From Bacteroidota bacterium (lineage in GTDB: Bacteria > Bacteroidota > Bacteroidia > Bacteroidales > Porphyromonadaceae), in assembly GCA_023395395.1 (NCBI GenBank), contig JAEWZH010000001.1, positions 59,833 through 123,832 on the forward strand: DNA of 64,000 nt. The letters run 5' to 3'. The notes under the pieces are model-generated. The model made no database searches. It saw only the letters and a program-made list of their open reading frames with translations, and was not told the origin of the DNA. This document shows, piece by piece, positions 52,765 through 61,460 of the stretch. Position numbers and translations under genes: made by a program. Position 1 is the first letter of the stretch, and every line of letters begins with the position of its first letter.

Positions 52765-53736
52765 TTATTTTTTGTCTCTTTTCTTCTTTTTATTCCAAAT
52801 GCCTCGCACCTCACTCACGGTATCGGTGGTGATAAATGCAGAGATTTCATTGTCATTGATAAATTGTACCAGCCTGCGTAGCTCATCCATGGTCAAGATA
52901 ATCTCCAGTTGCATCTTTGGTTCGTTGGAGTAACCTCCGATTACCTCTCGCATTGTCAGCCCACGATCCAATTCCTTTACCACAAACTCACGTATCTGCT
53001 CCTGCTGTTTGGTAGTGATATAAACTCGGTTGCGCGAACTCATTCCGAGCATAAACTTATCGAGAATAAGTCCATTCATCCAAGTGCCGATAAGCCCGAT
53101 AAATACCAAAGATGGGGGATTGATAGCAAACGCAGTAGAACAAATCAAGGCACCGGCAATCGTAACGGATGTGCCCAACTGAACCCCCGTGTACTTATTG
53201 ATAATCTTAGCGATGATGTCAAGACCACCCGTGGAAGCATTGATACTGAATAGGATGCTCTGGGCAGCACTCATCACTACGATAAAGAGCAGCAGGTCAA
53301 ACCAAGGGTTATTGATCCACTCTCCTGCCACCTCCACCGCAAACATACTGCGAGGCATCTCTACAATGGAGGCAAAAAAGTCTACAAATGGACCGAGTAT
53401 CAAGGCCGTATAGACTGTTTTGGCACCAAACTCGTTGCCTATCAAGATAAAGGAGAGAATAATCAGCACCAGATTGATGACAAAGATCCATGAGCCCACA
53501 GACATTATAGGCAGTACTTTACCGGCTACAATAGAAAGCCCGGTAATGGAGCCTACCACCAATTTGCTAGGCAATAGGAAGAAGTAGATCGCTGCAGCGC
53601 CGACAAACATTGCAGCTGTCATAATCACAAGTTCCACCCAAAACTTTTTAGTCTTGAGCATTGCCCACAGTGATGCTATCGACTCAGTAAGTCCTTCTTT
53701 GGAGAAGTAATAGCTGATATTGTGGTGTTCTTTCAT
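52765..53736 (-). CDS. YitT family protein (DUF161/DUF2179)
   Basis: A 323-residue membrane protein read leftward. About five or six hydrophobic helices (about residues 35-250) are followed by a cytoplasmic DUF2179 domain (RNRVYITTKQQEQIREFVVKELDRGLTMREVIGGYSN...ILTMDELRRLVQFI). The middle contains STGGLDIIAKIINKY, the YitT/DUF161 block. Related proteins are thought to be transporters, but no function has been established. A leftward promoter box (TAAATTTG at 53787-53794) lies 50 bases upstream. The porin gene follows after nine bases. Confidence 0.85.
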   Translation of the reverse strand: MKEHHNISYYFSKEGLTESIASLWAMLKTKKFWVELVIMTAAMFVGAAAIYFFLLPSKLVVGSITGLSIVAGKVLPIMSVGSWIFVINLVLIILSFILIGNEFGAKTVYTALILGPFVDFFASIVEMPRSMFAVEVAGEWINNPWFDLLLFIVVMSAAQSILFSINASTGGLDIIAKIINKYTGVQLGTSVTIAGALICSTAFAINPPSLVFIGLIGTWMNGLILDKFMLGMSSRNRVYITTKQQEQIREFVVKELDRGLTMREVIGGYSNEPKMQLEIILTMDELRRLVQFINDNEISAFITTDTVSEVRGIWNKKKKRDKK

Positions 53737-53786
53737 TGTTGTTATATATTTATGTTTCAGATTACAGGTCCCTCAGCGAGGGTGGA

Positions 53787-53794
53787 CAAATTTA
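53787..53794 (-). promoter_or_regulatory. Promoter -7 box of the YitT-porin pair
   Basis: On the minus strand TAAATTTG (TAnnTTTG) lies 50 bases upstream of the start codon at 53736. Confidence 0.55.
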
Positions 53795-53926
53795 CTTCTT
53801 TCTCAGCTATTTCACAAATATTGATTTTAGTATCAAGGGAACCGTATCTTACTTTATATCCGACCTGGGACTCCAAGTCATATTGGCATATTGGAAGAGA
53901 AAATACCATCATAGCAGATAGCGCCT

Positions 53927-54016
53927 AAATCTCCTCTATAGAAAACATTTCTCTCCTCTATAGAGACGTCACGGCGTCTCTATAGAGGAGAGAAATGTTT
54001 TCTATAGAGGAGATTT
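53927..54016. repeat. 90-base perfect palindrome built from CTCCTCTATAGAGGAG units
   Basis: Arms 53927-53968 and 53975-54016 are perfect 42-base inverted repeats, with a six-base centre TCACGG. Each arm has CTCCTCTATAGA at its outer end and CTCCTCTATAGAGACG at its inner end, separated by AAACATTTCT, so the structure holds four members of the dispersed family. It lies between the start of the YitT gene and the end of trxB. Confidence 0.92.
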
Positions 54017-54034
54017 TCCTAATATATAGATTGC

Positions 54035-54982
54035 TTATAGTGGGTTTTCACCGAGCCAGCGCTCAGCAGTCATCGCGGCCTTGCACCCGCTACCCGCAGC
54101 AGTGATTGCCTGACGGAAGTGTGGGTCTGCCACATCTCCTGCAGCAAACACCCCTGGGATATTGGTGTTGGGCATACCGTCTTTCGTAGCAATATAGCCT
54201 TGGTTGTCTAGTTCAATCTGTCCATTGAGGAAGGCGACGTTGGGCGTATGTCCAATAGCGAGGAAGAAGCCGTGTATAGGGAGGTCGTAGCGACTTTCGT
54301 CTGCCTGCCCCTTACGCTTTACCAAGTGGACTCCCTCTACGCCATTTTCACCGTATAGTCCCTCCGCTTGATGCTCCCAGAGGACCTCGATATTCTCCGC
54401 ATTAAGGACACGCTCCTGCATCACCTTAGAGGCACGAAGCTCGCCTCGGCGGACAAGCAGATACACCTTCTTAGCGATTGCAGATAGGTATAAAGCCTCT
54501 TCACAAGCGGTATCGCCACCGCCAACTACTGCGATATCCTTACCACGGTAGAAAAATCCGTCGCAAGTAGCACAAGCGCTCACGCCCATGCCCATGTACT
54601 TCGTCTCATCTGCCAAGCCAAGATACTTGGCACTGGCTCCTGTAGCGATGATTACAGACTCAGCCTCCACTGTGTATGCTCCATTATTCACTTCTACACG
54701 AAATGGTCGCTTGGAGAGATCAATCTTGGTCACAATCCCCTCACGCATATCTGTCCCAAAACGCTCAGCTTGCTTGCGTATATCAAGCATCATCTCTGTA
54801 CCATTGATGCCCTCCGGGTATCCGGGGAAGTTTTCGACGTCAGTGGTAGTGGTCAGCTGTCCACCCGGCTGCATCCCCTCGATAAGCATAGGCGCAAGGC
54901 TGGCTCTCGAGGCATATATAGCAGCGGTATATCCTGCGGGACCTCCCCCAATAATCAGCACTTTTGTTTTTAGAATGTCCAT
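54035..54982 (-). CDS. trxB: Thioredoxin-disulfide reductase
   Basis: A 315-residue flavoprotein read leftward. The FAD-binding GGGPAGYTAAIYASRA, the redox-active CATCDGFF, the NADPH-binding VVGGGDTACEEA, and the terminal GVFAAGDVADPHFRQAITAAGSGCKAA all match TrxB. It reduces thioredoxin, which serves Tpx and others. It follows lolA (26 bases upstream on the same strand) in a leftward group ftsK-lolA-trxB. A 90-base palindrome lies 18 bases downstream of its stop codon. Length is normal. Confidence 0.97.
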   Translation of the reverse strand: MDILKTKVLIIGGGPAGYTAAIYASRASLAPMLIEGMQPGGQLTTTTDVENFPGYPEGINGTEMMLDIRKQAERFGTDMREGIVTKIDLSKRPFRVEVNNGAYTVEAESVIIATGASAKYLGLADETKYMGMGVSACATCDGFFYRGKDIAVVGGGDTACEEALYLSAIAKKVYLLVRRGELRASKVMQERVLNAENIEVLWEHQAEGLYGENGVEGVHLVKRKGQADESRYDLPIHGFFLAIGHTPNVAFLNGQIELDNQGYIATKDGMPNTNIPGVFAAGDVADPHFRQAITAAGSGCKAAMTAERWLGENPL

Positions 54983-55008
54983 CTTAATTCAATATACTTT
55001 ATTGTGTG

Positions 55009-55623
55009 TTATCGTAAGTCTATAACTGACACGCCTGGCAATTTGTTCGCTTCGTAGCTGAAGAAGCCCTTGCGTTTCATCGGCTCAGTAGTACCCTTGG
55101 TAAACTTAGTCACTTTTAGATTGACGGGGACTGCCACACTCCTTTGCTTTACGCTCAAAGCGAGTGGGCGACCATCCTTTTCTACTACCAATGTAAGCCA
55201 TTCGATCTCCTCGCCTTTCCTTGTCTTGGGGACTGCCCTAATGGTGGTAAATCCGCCCACAACGCTTTCGGTAAGGGTAAAAGTATTGCTCGAGATATAC
55301 CCGAGATTGAGGAGCGGATTCAGCTCTTGCAAATCTTCTTTGACAGGATTGGAAAGATTGACCTCGCCATTCTGTGCAAGATAAACCCATAGATTATCAT
55401 CTTGATGCCATGCCTTTAGCTCTTGGCTCTCAAGATAAAAAGATTCGCCCAAGGCATAATAAGTGCCTTCTGCAGACTCATCTCCAATAGAGAGTTGATA
55501 ATCGATTTGTAATCCCTTTGTAGTGTCGAGGTACTCCTTTGCCTTATTGAGCATCGCCTCTTGCGCTTGCATGGGGAATACGATTAGGGCTAGTCCTAGC
55601 CACCAGTATCTCATCTTTTTCAT
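55009..55623 (-). CDS. lolA: LolA-like outer-membrane lipoprotein carrier protein
   Basis: A 204-residue protein read leftward with a signal peptide (MKKMRYWWLGLALIVFPMQAQ). The mature part has the LolA-type half-barrel pattern: LNKAKEYLDTTKGLQIDYQLSI, GTYYALGESFYLESQELKAWHQDDNLWVYLAQNGEVNLSNP, and a tail with GFFSYEANKLPGVSVIDLR. It is placed directly before trxB and directly after ftsK, an arrangement common in Bacteroidales (ftsK-lolA). It carries lipoproteins across the periplasm. Sequence conservation of LolA is low, so the assignment rests partly on synteny. Confidence 0.83.
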   Translation of the reverse strand: MKKMRYWWLGLALIVFPMQAQEAMLNKAKEYLDTTKGLQIDYQLSIGDESAEGTYYALGESFYLESQELKAWHQDDNLWVYLAQNGEVNLSNPVKEDLQELNPLLNLGYISSNTFTLTESVVGGFTTIRAVPKTRKGEEIEWLTLVVEKDGRPLALSVKQRSVAVPVNLKVTKFTKGTTEPMKRKGFFSYEANKLPGVSVIDLR

Positions 55624-55629
55624 ACATCA

Positions 55630-58185
55630 TCAATCGTTTGGATAGAGGATAGCCTCCAGCTGCTCTATCGTAGTTACCAACAGTTCTCTCGGCTTATTAC
55701 CATCGGCTGGGCCAATAATCCCTGCGTACTCCAACTGTACCATCAGCCGTGAAGCTCGGTTGTAGCCCACCCCGAATATCTGTTGGATGTAACTTGCGGC
55801 CGGACGTTTATCCGCAACCACTCTTTTTGCTACAGCCTCAAAGAGTTCGTCACGATCGTTGGGGTCTAATTCTCCCGTAGCCAAGCCTCCTCCGACACTC
55901 ATTTCGGGTCGTACTTCCGGGAGAGGATATGCTTCCGGAAATCCTCTTTGCTCGCTGATGAAGCGCACCAAGTCATTTACCTCAGGGGTATCCACAAATG
56001 CACACTGTACACGGATGAGGTCGTTGCCAGTGGTAAAGAGACTATCTCCTCTGCCTATGAGACGATTAGCACCCTGCGCATCAAGGATAATCTTGGAGTC
56101 TATCCCAGAAGAGACCTTAAAAGCAAGACGTCCGGGGAAGTTGGCTTTGATGGCTCCCGTGATAATCGACGCCATAGGTCTTTGAGTGGCTATAATCGCA
56201 TGAATTCCTACTGCCCGAGCCTTTTGGGCTAGACGAGTAATAGGAGCTTCGATTTCTTTCCCCCCGGTAAGCATCAAGTCGCCATACTCATCAATGATGA
56301 GCACGATGTAAGGGAGAAACTTGTGCCCTTTCTCAGGGTTGAGAAGCCGCTCTTTAAACTTCTGATTGTATTCCTTGATGTTTCTCACATGCGCCTTGGA
56401 TAGAAGCTCATAGCGATCATCCATCTCGACACAGAGCGACTCGAGCGTGCCTTGCACTCGTTTGGGTTCGGTGATGATTACCTGCTCTTCTCCCGGGAGC
56501 TTTGCCATATAGTGCTTCTCTATCAGGCTGTAGAGGCTAAACTCTACCATCTTAGGGTCAATCATCACGAATTTAAGCTCGGCAGGGTGGAGCTTATAGA
56601 GCAGAGAGGTGATAATGGCATTGAGCCCCACCGACTTTCCCTGACCTGTTGCACCAGCGACAAGCAGGTGAGGTGTCTTGGCAAGATCAAAGACAAAGAC
56701 CTCATTGGTGATGGTACGCCCAAGTGCCACAGGCAGAGTGGCTGCACTCTCGATGAACTTCTTGGAGAGAATTACAGAGCGCATACTGACTATCTGAGGA
56801 TTCTTATTGGGCACCTCCATACCGATGGTTCCCTTGCCCGGGATAGGTGCGATGATGCGAATACCCATCGCCGAGAGACTCATAGAGATATTGTCTTCAA
56901 GGCTACGGATACGGGAAATGAGAATCCCTTCGTCCGGAACTACCTCATAGAGCGTGATAGCAGGACCTACTGTGGCATTGATCGACTTAATCCCGATTCG
57001 GAAGCTCTCTAAGGTAGAAGTGATGAGTCGCTTATTCTCCTCTATCTCTTCAATATCTATAGCCTCTGTCTGCTGATCGTACTTCTTGAGGATGTCGGCG
57101 TGTGGCATCTCAAATCGAGAGAGCTCAAGCCGAGGGTCGTACTCACCATGCTCCTCGACAAGTTGCTGAGCCCTCAGCTCGGCGGTCGTCACCTCGTCAT
57201 CCATATTACGATTGTCGGTGACGAGAATATCGATATCATCAGCTACAGTCACTATTGTGGTCGCTGGGCTAGAGTCTTCTGATGGTATCACTGCTGTATT
57301 GGCCGGGGCGACTATTTCATCGTTGAGGGTGATGATGGGCTTTGTGGGCTCATCCACTATTTCCTCCTCTTCATTATCCGGCACCAAGAGTAGTTCGTCA
57401 TCATCCTCCATCTCTTGGTCTTTGCGCTTAAACCACCTCTTGAAGTGTAGCCACCCCTTTGAGGGTCGTTTTGCCGATGATTCTACATCTTGATACGCCC
57501 CTTCACGCTTACGCATCGCCCAATTATTATAATTCTGGCGAATACTTCTAAAAAATAAGAACAAGGTGAGTAGCAATATCAGGATAATCAGAAGCCATAC
57601 GCCAAAAATACCGACACGTATCCTCAGCCACTGGTAAATGGTCTCACCTAAAATACCTCCCGGATAAAAGAAAAACCAACCAGCGACCTCTCTAAAAGCT
57701 GCTGCAGAAAAGAGAGATAACCAGAAGGTCGAAATAGAGGAGAATATGATGACCTTGGGATAATTGACCCGTGCAGGCCCAAGCATCCCTACCCCGAGCA
57801 TACCAAACATGAGTATCACAAATAGGACGCCAAAGCCGACCCATTCATTGACCATCTGGTGCATAAGCTCCATACCGACCACACCATTGCTTCCCTCCAT
57901 CGCTTCTGCTTGTGCCTCTACAGTGGGGAGATTTTGGTCAAGTAACACACTTTGGTCTGCCGCACCATTGATCAAGTAACTCAAGAAAGCATAGAGCATG
58001 AAGATAGCAAATGCCGTGAAGAGGGCTCCGATAGTCACAGGAACCACCCGTTCCTTCCCAAATAATCCTCGAAAAAAACGAGTAGTTCGCTCTCTGAGTG
58101 AACCACCTACTGCAACTTGCTGTCCTGAAGAGCGACCTCGCCTATTCTCTACCGGCTTGGTACGCCCTTTGTTTACCTTACTCAT
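55630..58185 (-). CDS. ftsK: DNA translocase FtsK/SpoIIIE
   Basis: An 851-residue motor read leftward. The N-terminal part has four hydrophobic helices (about residues 45-70, 110-135, 145-175 and 190-215). A charged linker (about 220-350) follows, then the FtsK alpha/beta domains with Walker A VAGATGQGKSVGLNAI and Walker B YIVLIIDEYGDLMLTGG, GIHAIIATQRP, and the C-terminal winged-helix gamma domain (LFEAVAKRVVADKRPAASYIQQIFGVGYNRASRLMVQLEYAGI). It pumps chromosomal DNA at the division septum and activates XerCD. A leftward promoter box (TAAGTTTG at 58215-58222) is 29 bases upstream. It ends seven bases before lolA. Confidence 0.97.
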   Translation of the reverse strand: MSKVNKGRTKPVENRRGRSSGQQVAVGGSLRERTTRFFRGLFGKERVVPVTIGALFTAFAIFMLYAFLSYLINGAADQSVLLDQNLPTVEAQAEAMEGSNGVVGMELMHQMVNEWVGFGVLFVILMFGMLGVGMLGPARVNYPKVIIFSSISTFWLSLFSAAAFREVAGWFFFYPGGILGETIYQWLRIRVGIFGVWLLIILILLLTLFLFFRSIRQNYNNWAMRKREGAYQDVESSAKRPSKGWLHFKRWFKRKDQEMEDDDELLLVPDNEEEEIVDEPTKPIITLNDEIVAPANTAVIPSEDSSPATTIVTVADDIDILVTDNRNMDDEVTTAELRAQQLVEEHGEYDPRLELSRFEMPHADILKKYDQQTEAIDIEEIEENKRLITSTLESFRIGIKSINATVGPAITLYEVVPDEGILISRIRSLEDNISMSLSAMGIRIIAPIPGKGTIGMEVPNKNPQIVSMRSVILSKKFIESAATLPVALGRTITNEVFVFDLAKTPHLLVAGATGQGKSVGLNAIITSLLYKLHPAELKFVMIDPKMVEFSLYSLIEKHYMAKLPGEEQVIITEPKRVQGTLESLCVEMDDRYELLSKAHVRNIKEYNQKFKERLLNPEKGHKFLPYIVLIIDEYGDLMLTGGKEIEAPITRLAQKARAVGIHAIIATQRPMASIITGAIKANFPGRLAFKVSSGIDSKIILDAQGANRLIGRGDSLFTTGNDLIRVQCAFVDTPEVNDLVRFISEQRGFPEAYPLPEVRPEMSVGGGLATGELDPNDRDELFEAVAKRVVADKRPAASYIQQIFGVGYNRASRLMVQLEYAGIIGPADGNKPRELLVTTIEQLEAILYPND

Positions 58186-58214
58186 ACGACTTCTTACTGT
58201 GTATTATACACTTG

Positions 58215-58222
58215 CAAACTTA
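58215..58222 (-). promoter_or_regulatory. Promoter -7 box of ftsK-lolA-trxB
   Basis: On the minus strand TAAGTTTG (TAnnTTTG) lies 29 bases upstream of the ftsK start codon. Confidence 0.6.
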
Positions 58223-58257
58223 CCAAAAATTGATGACTGCTCTGCCGTTGTGTAAAC

Positions 58258-58303
58258 GAGAGACGACTATGCAACACCCCACAGGGCTGCATAGCCGTCT
58301 CTC
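58258..58303 (-). terminator. Terminator of the oxoacid:ferredoxin oxidoreductase operon
   Basis: GAGAGACGACTATGCA (58258-58273) and TGCATAGCCGTCTCTC (58288-58303) pair over 16 positions with one mismatch, 21 bases downstream of the last gene; the loop is about 14 bases. Read leftward a short TTTAC follows. Confidence 0.75.
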
Positions 58304-58323
58304 ATTGCTTGTAGTGCGACTAC

Positions 58324-58881
58324 TTATTTCGCGACACGCTCGTGGGCGACAATCTCCATACCACGCTGTACCGCCTCCATATTGAGAGGGATTAGCTTGT
58401 GGTGACGCTCGGGAAGAGTCTTCTTGAGACCTTCCTCGACAAAGGAGAGATCAATCATTGGTGCTACCTTGAGGAGACCACCAAGCACGATCATGTTGAA
58501 TACCTTGGTATTATTCATCTTCACACTCTCGTCTACAGCATCTACGCGGAATACGTTGATGTCGTCACGCTCTGGGACATGGCTTACACCATTGCTGTCG
58601 TAGATGAGAATACCACCCTTCTTTACCATCGGCATAAACTTGTCCATTGATGGCTGGTTAAGTACAATAGCGACGTCGTACTCATTGAGGATTGGAGAAC
58701 TGATCTGAGTATCGCTGATGATTACAGTCACATTGGCTGTACCACCACGTTGCTCCGGACCGTAGGAAGGCATCCAACTCACATCCTTGCCACCCATAAG
58801 TCCCGAGTAAGCTAGGATCTTACCCATTGAGAGCACTCCCTGACCACCAAAACCTGAAATAACTATCTCGTAACTCTTCAT
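58324..58881 (-). CDS. vorC: 2-oxoacid:ferredoxin oxidoreductase, gamma subunit
   Basis: A 185-residue protein read leftward. The gamma domain signature is EIVISGFGGQGVLSMGKILAYSG at the start, followed by the MPSYGPEQRGGTANVTVIISD block. It is the third subunit of a four-subunit thiamine-dependent ferredoxin oxidoreductase of the VOR or KOR type. These oxidise branched-chain 2-oxoacids or 2-oxoglutarate with CoA and reduce ferredoxin, which Rnf can then oxidise. The substrate cannot be fixed from sequence. It follows the beta subunit by 27 bases and is last in the operon, ahead of a terminator. Confidence 0.9.
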   Translation of the reverse strand: MKSYEIVISGFGGQGVLSMGKILAYSGLMGGKDVSWMPSYGPEQRGGTANVTVIISDTQISSPILNEYDVAIVLNQPSMDKFMPMVKKGGILIYDSNGVSHVPERDDINVFRVDAVDESVKMNNTKVFNMIVLGGLLKVAPMIDLSFVEEGLKKTLPERHHKLIPLNMEAVQRGMEIVAHERVAK

Positions 58882-58908
58882 AATAATGATTACTCAATTT
58901 ATAGGTGA

Positions 58909-59706
58909 TTAGATATCCTTTAGGTCTCCAAGAGGGTACGCTGGGTGCATATTCTCTTCCATCCAAGTGTTGGAAGCCTCTGGTGTCATTTTCCAACCGC
59001 TATTGCAAGTAGATACGATTTCAATAACCGATGTCCCCTTACGAGCCATAGAATTATCAAATCCCTTCCGAATCGCCTTCTTGGCCTTACGGATATTAGC
59101 TGGGTTCTGCACACTTTGACGAGTCACGTAGCACACCCCTGGAAGCTCCTTAAGTAAGTTGGTAATATTAAGAGGGTAACCATTAAGCTCTACATTACGA
59201 CCTGCAGGGCAAGTAGTGGTAGGCATACCTACAAGCGTAGTAGGAGCCATCTGCCCTCCGGTCATACCATAGATACCATTATTGATGAAGATAATGGTGA
59301 TATTCTCGCCACGGTTGGCAGCATGAATAGTCTCGGCTGTTCCGATAGCTGCGAGGTCACCGTCTCCTTGATAGGTAAATACTAGGTTGTCCGGAGCTAG
59401 TCGCTTCACAGCTGTTGCCAAGGCAGGGGCTCTACCGTGGGCAGCCTCTTGCCAGTCGATGTCGATATAGTTGTAGGCAAATACGCCACAACCCACAGGT
59501 GCAATACCCGTAGTGCGATCCTTCATGCCCATCTCGTCAATAATCTCAGCTATAAGCTTGTGGACCACACCGTGGCTACAGCCAGGGCAATAGTGCATCA
59601 CCGCTTCGGTGAGCAACTTAGGTCTCTCATATACTAAGTTCTCAGGCTTGATCAACTGTGATACATCTACAGAAGTCTCACCCATGATTTGTTGCTTTTT
59701 ATCCAT
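58909..59706 (-). CDS. vorA: 2-oxoacid:ferredoxin oxidoreductase, beta subunit (thiamine pyrophosphate-binding)
   Basis: A 265-residue protein read leftward. The beta-subunit cysteine motif is HYCPGCSHGVVHKLIAEII, followed by GIAPVGCGVF. The TPP-binding motif is TYQGDGDLAAIGTAETIHAANRGENITIIFINNGIYGMTGGQ (GDGD...NN). TTTCPAGRNVELNGYPL further on is typical of the KOR/VOR branch rather than pyruvate:ferredoxin oxidoreductase. It joins the alpha subunit to form the active site. The gene is separated from the alpha gene by a small membrane protein gene. Substrate is either branched-chain oxoacids or 2-oxoglutarate. Confidence 0.92.
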   Translation of the reverse strand: MDKKQQIMGETSVDVSQLIKPENLVYERPKLLTEAVMHYCPGCSHGVVHKLIAEIIDEMGMKDRTTGIAPVGCGVFAYNYIDIDWQEAAHGRAPALATAVKRLAPDNLVFTYQGDGDLAAIGTAETIHAANRGENITIIFINNGIYGMTGGQMAPTTLVGMPTTTCPAGRNVELNGYPLNITNLLKELPGVCYVTRQSVQNPANIRKAKKAIRKGFDNSMARKGTSVIEIVSTCNSGWKMTPEASNTWMEENMHPAYPLGDLKDI

Positions 59707-59726
59707 GGTTATTCATCTATTTATGG

Positions 59727-59933
59727 TCAAATATCTAGTTCGGAAGCTTTTTCACGGCGTCTTTTGTGCTTAGCCGTCCATCTCCAGCCGTACTGGAATA
59801 GCCTGATAGCTACAGCAATAACTCCAAGGCGGTAAAACCATGTACGCTCCTCTACGACAAAGAATACGACAATCGCCACCACTGCCAGCAGCATAAATAG
59901 GACGGTAAGTAATTGGTCTAAATTGTCACGCAT
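59727..59933 (-). CDS. Small membrane protein within the oxoacid oxidoreductase operon
   Basis: A 68-residue protein read leftward. It has two hydrophobic segments (LLTVLFMLLAVVAIVVFFVVEE, and FYRLGVIAVAIRLFQYGWRW) and a basic tail (KHKRRREKASELDI). No family recognised. It sits between the alpha and beta subunit genes, 20 bases before beta and 23 after alpha, on the same strand, so it is transcribed with them. Its presence suggests a membrane-associated partner or a docking protein linking the soluble oxidoreductase to the membrane, where Rnf accepts the ferredoxin electrons. This is inference from position only. Confidence 0.72.
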   Translation of the reverse strand: MRDNLDQLLTVLFMLLAVVAIVVFFVVEERTWFYRLGVIAVAIRLFQYGWRWTAKHKRRREKASELDI

Positions 59934-59956
59934 ACGCCCAGAGCCTCCTTCTCTAT

Positions 59957-61036
59957 TTACCAGCCGAAGCTCTTTGCCATCGCTTCTTTGATCTCGCCCG
60001 GAGCAAAGATCATACCGCCCATACGTCCGTAGTGGTACACTGGAGCCTTGCCTTCAACAGCTAGGCGCACATCCTCCACCATCTGACCTGCATTGAGCTC
60101 GACACTGATAAAGCCCTTCGCCTGCTTGGCTAGCTCAGCGATACGCTTAGTTGGGAATGGCCATAGGGTGATTGGACGGATCATACCGACCTTCCTTCCC
60201 TCAGCACGGCATAGCTCTACCACCTTGGAGGCGATACGGCTACTTGAGCCAAATGCTACGATGATAAACTCCGCATCTTCAGTCTGGAACTCTTCATAGC
60301 GCACCTCATTCTCCTCCATCTGCCTATACTTTGCTTGGAAGCGATGGTTATTCTCCTCCATCACCTGAGACTGGAGCTCAAGAGAAGTGATAATGGCTCT
60401 ATGATCGCCATCATGACCAATAGCCGCCCATGGATACTTCGCACGAATCTCGTCATCTGTCATACGTGGCTTCTGCTCCGGAAGCTCTACCTTCTCCATC
60501 ATCTGACCGATAACACCATCAGATAGAATCATCACAGGATTGCGATACTTAAAGGCAAGGTCAAAGCCAAGACCTACGAAGTCTGCCATCTCTTGTACAG
60601 AGTTAGGCGCAAGGACAAGGAAATGATAGTCTCCGTGACCACCACCCTTTACTGCTTGGAAATAATCTCCCTGACTAGGCTGAATCGTACCAAGACCAGG
60701 ACCGCCACGCATTACATTGGCTACCACGCAAGGGAGCTCGGCGCCAGCTAGGTAGCTTGCTCCCTCCTGCATAAGAGACCAACCCGGACTTGAAGTAGTA
60801 GTCATTACCCTTTTACCTATACCTGCACCACCATATACCATATTGATAGATGCGGTTTCGCTCTCGGCCTGGAGTACCACCATACCAGTAGTCTTCCAAG
60901 GCTCCTCCTCCATAAAGCACTCTAGCACCTCACTCTGAGGGGTGATAGGGTAGCCAAAGTAACCGTCCGCACCAGCACGGATGGCTCCATGTGCAAGGGC
61001 TTCATTGCCCTTCATCAGTTTTACTTCCTTTTTCAT
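59957..61036 (-). CDS. vorB: 2-oxoacid:ferredoxin oxidoreductase, alpha subunit
   Basis: A 359-residue protein read leftward. The alpha-subunit pyrimidine-binding region is represented by MKGNEALAHGAIRAGADGYFGYPITPQSE, with VLQAESETASINMVYGGAGIGKRVMTTTSSPGWSLM following; the final part with VAFGSSSRIASKVVELCRAEGRKVGMIRPITLWPFP is the CoA-binding domain. These are features of VorB/KorA proteins. It is the second gene of a leftward operon, 26 bases after the ferredoxin-like delta subunit. Substrate preference is not apparent; in Porphyromonas these clusters are annotated both as 3-methyl-2-oxobutanoate and 2-oxoglutarate oxidoreductase. Confidence 0.92.
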   Translation of the reverse strand: MKKEVKLMKGNEALAHGAIRAGADGYFGYPITPQSEVLECFMEEEPWKTTGMVVLQAESETASINMVYGGAGIGKRVMTTTSSPGWSLMQEGASYLAGAELPCVVANVMRGGPGLGTIQPSQGDYFQAVKGGGHGDYHFLVLAPNSVQEMADFVGLGFDLAFKYRNPVMILSDGVIGQMMEKVELPEQKPRMTDDEIRAKYPWAAIGHDGDHRAIITSLELQSQVMEENNHRFQAKYRQMEENEVRYEEFQTEDAEFIIVAFGSSSRIASKVVELCRAEGRKVGMIRPITLWPFPTKRIAELAKQAKGFISVELNAGQMVEDVRLAVEGKAPVYHYGRMGGMIFAPGEIKEAMAKSFGW

Positions 61037-61062
61037 ATCCTTCTAATTAGGTTGTTTTCTCT

Positions 61063-61293
61063 TTACTTCTTTGCCCTGTATACAGTGATACAACCGTCTG
61101 GGCATACCAAACCGCAATTGCCGCAACCAATGCAGGTTTCGGGGGTAGCCATGTAAGAAAAGTGATACCCCTTGTCATTGATCTCTGTGGGGTGCATCGC
61201 CAAAGTGCCGGTAGGACAAGCTACTGCGCAGAGGTTACATCCCTTGCAGCGTACCTGATCCACCACTACTGTGCCTTTAACTGTTGTTGTCAT
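61063..61293 (-). CDS. vorD: 4Fe-4S ferredoxin-type delta subunit of the oxoacid oxidoreductase
   Basis: A 76-residue protein read leftward carrying two CxxCxxCxxxCP clusters: CKGCNLCAVACP and CIGCGNCGLVCP. It is the first gene of the operon and passes electrons to ferredoxin. A leader of about 75 bases with the promoter box TACCTTTG (61370-61377) lies upstream. Length and motif spacing match the delta subunit of KOR and VOR enzymes. The next gene (alpha) begins 26 bases after its stop. Confidence 0.93.
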   Translation of the reverse strand: MTTTVKGTVVVDQVRCKGCNLCAVACPTGTLAMHPTEINDKGYHFSYMATPETCIGCGNCGLVCPDGCITVYRAKK

Positions 61294-61369
61294 GTGGTTT
61301 TCGTTTATGGGTTAAACTTCTAATACTCTCTTGAACAGAGCGAAACTAAGGGGCTCCGCTCTTGGACTT

Positions 61370-61377
61370 CAAAGGTA
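61370..61377 (-). promoter_or_regulatory. Promoter -7 box of the vor/kor operon
   Basis: On the minus strand TACCTTTG (TAnnTTTG) lies 76 bases upstream of the delta-subunit start codon. The leader between them contains a hairpin with arms AGAGCGA..(61336) and ..CGCTCT. Confidence 0.6.
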
Positions 61378-61460
61378 CACAAAATATCTATACGAGTAAA
61401 ATAATGAGACTTAACGAAAAAGTCCAGAGAGACAATGGGTAGCATTTTTCTCCGTCCCTT

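Noticed and set aside
55859..57493. Several long plus-strand frames opposite ftsK
   Set aside because: Shadows of ftsK in the opposite strand.
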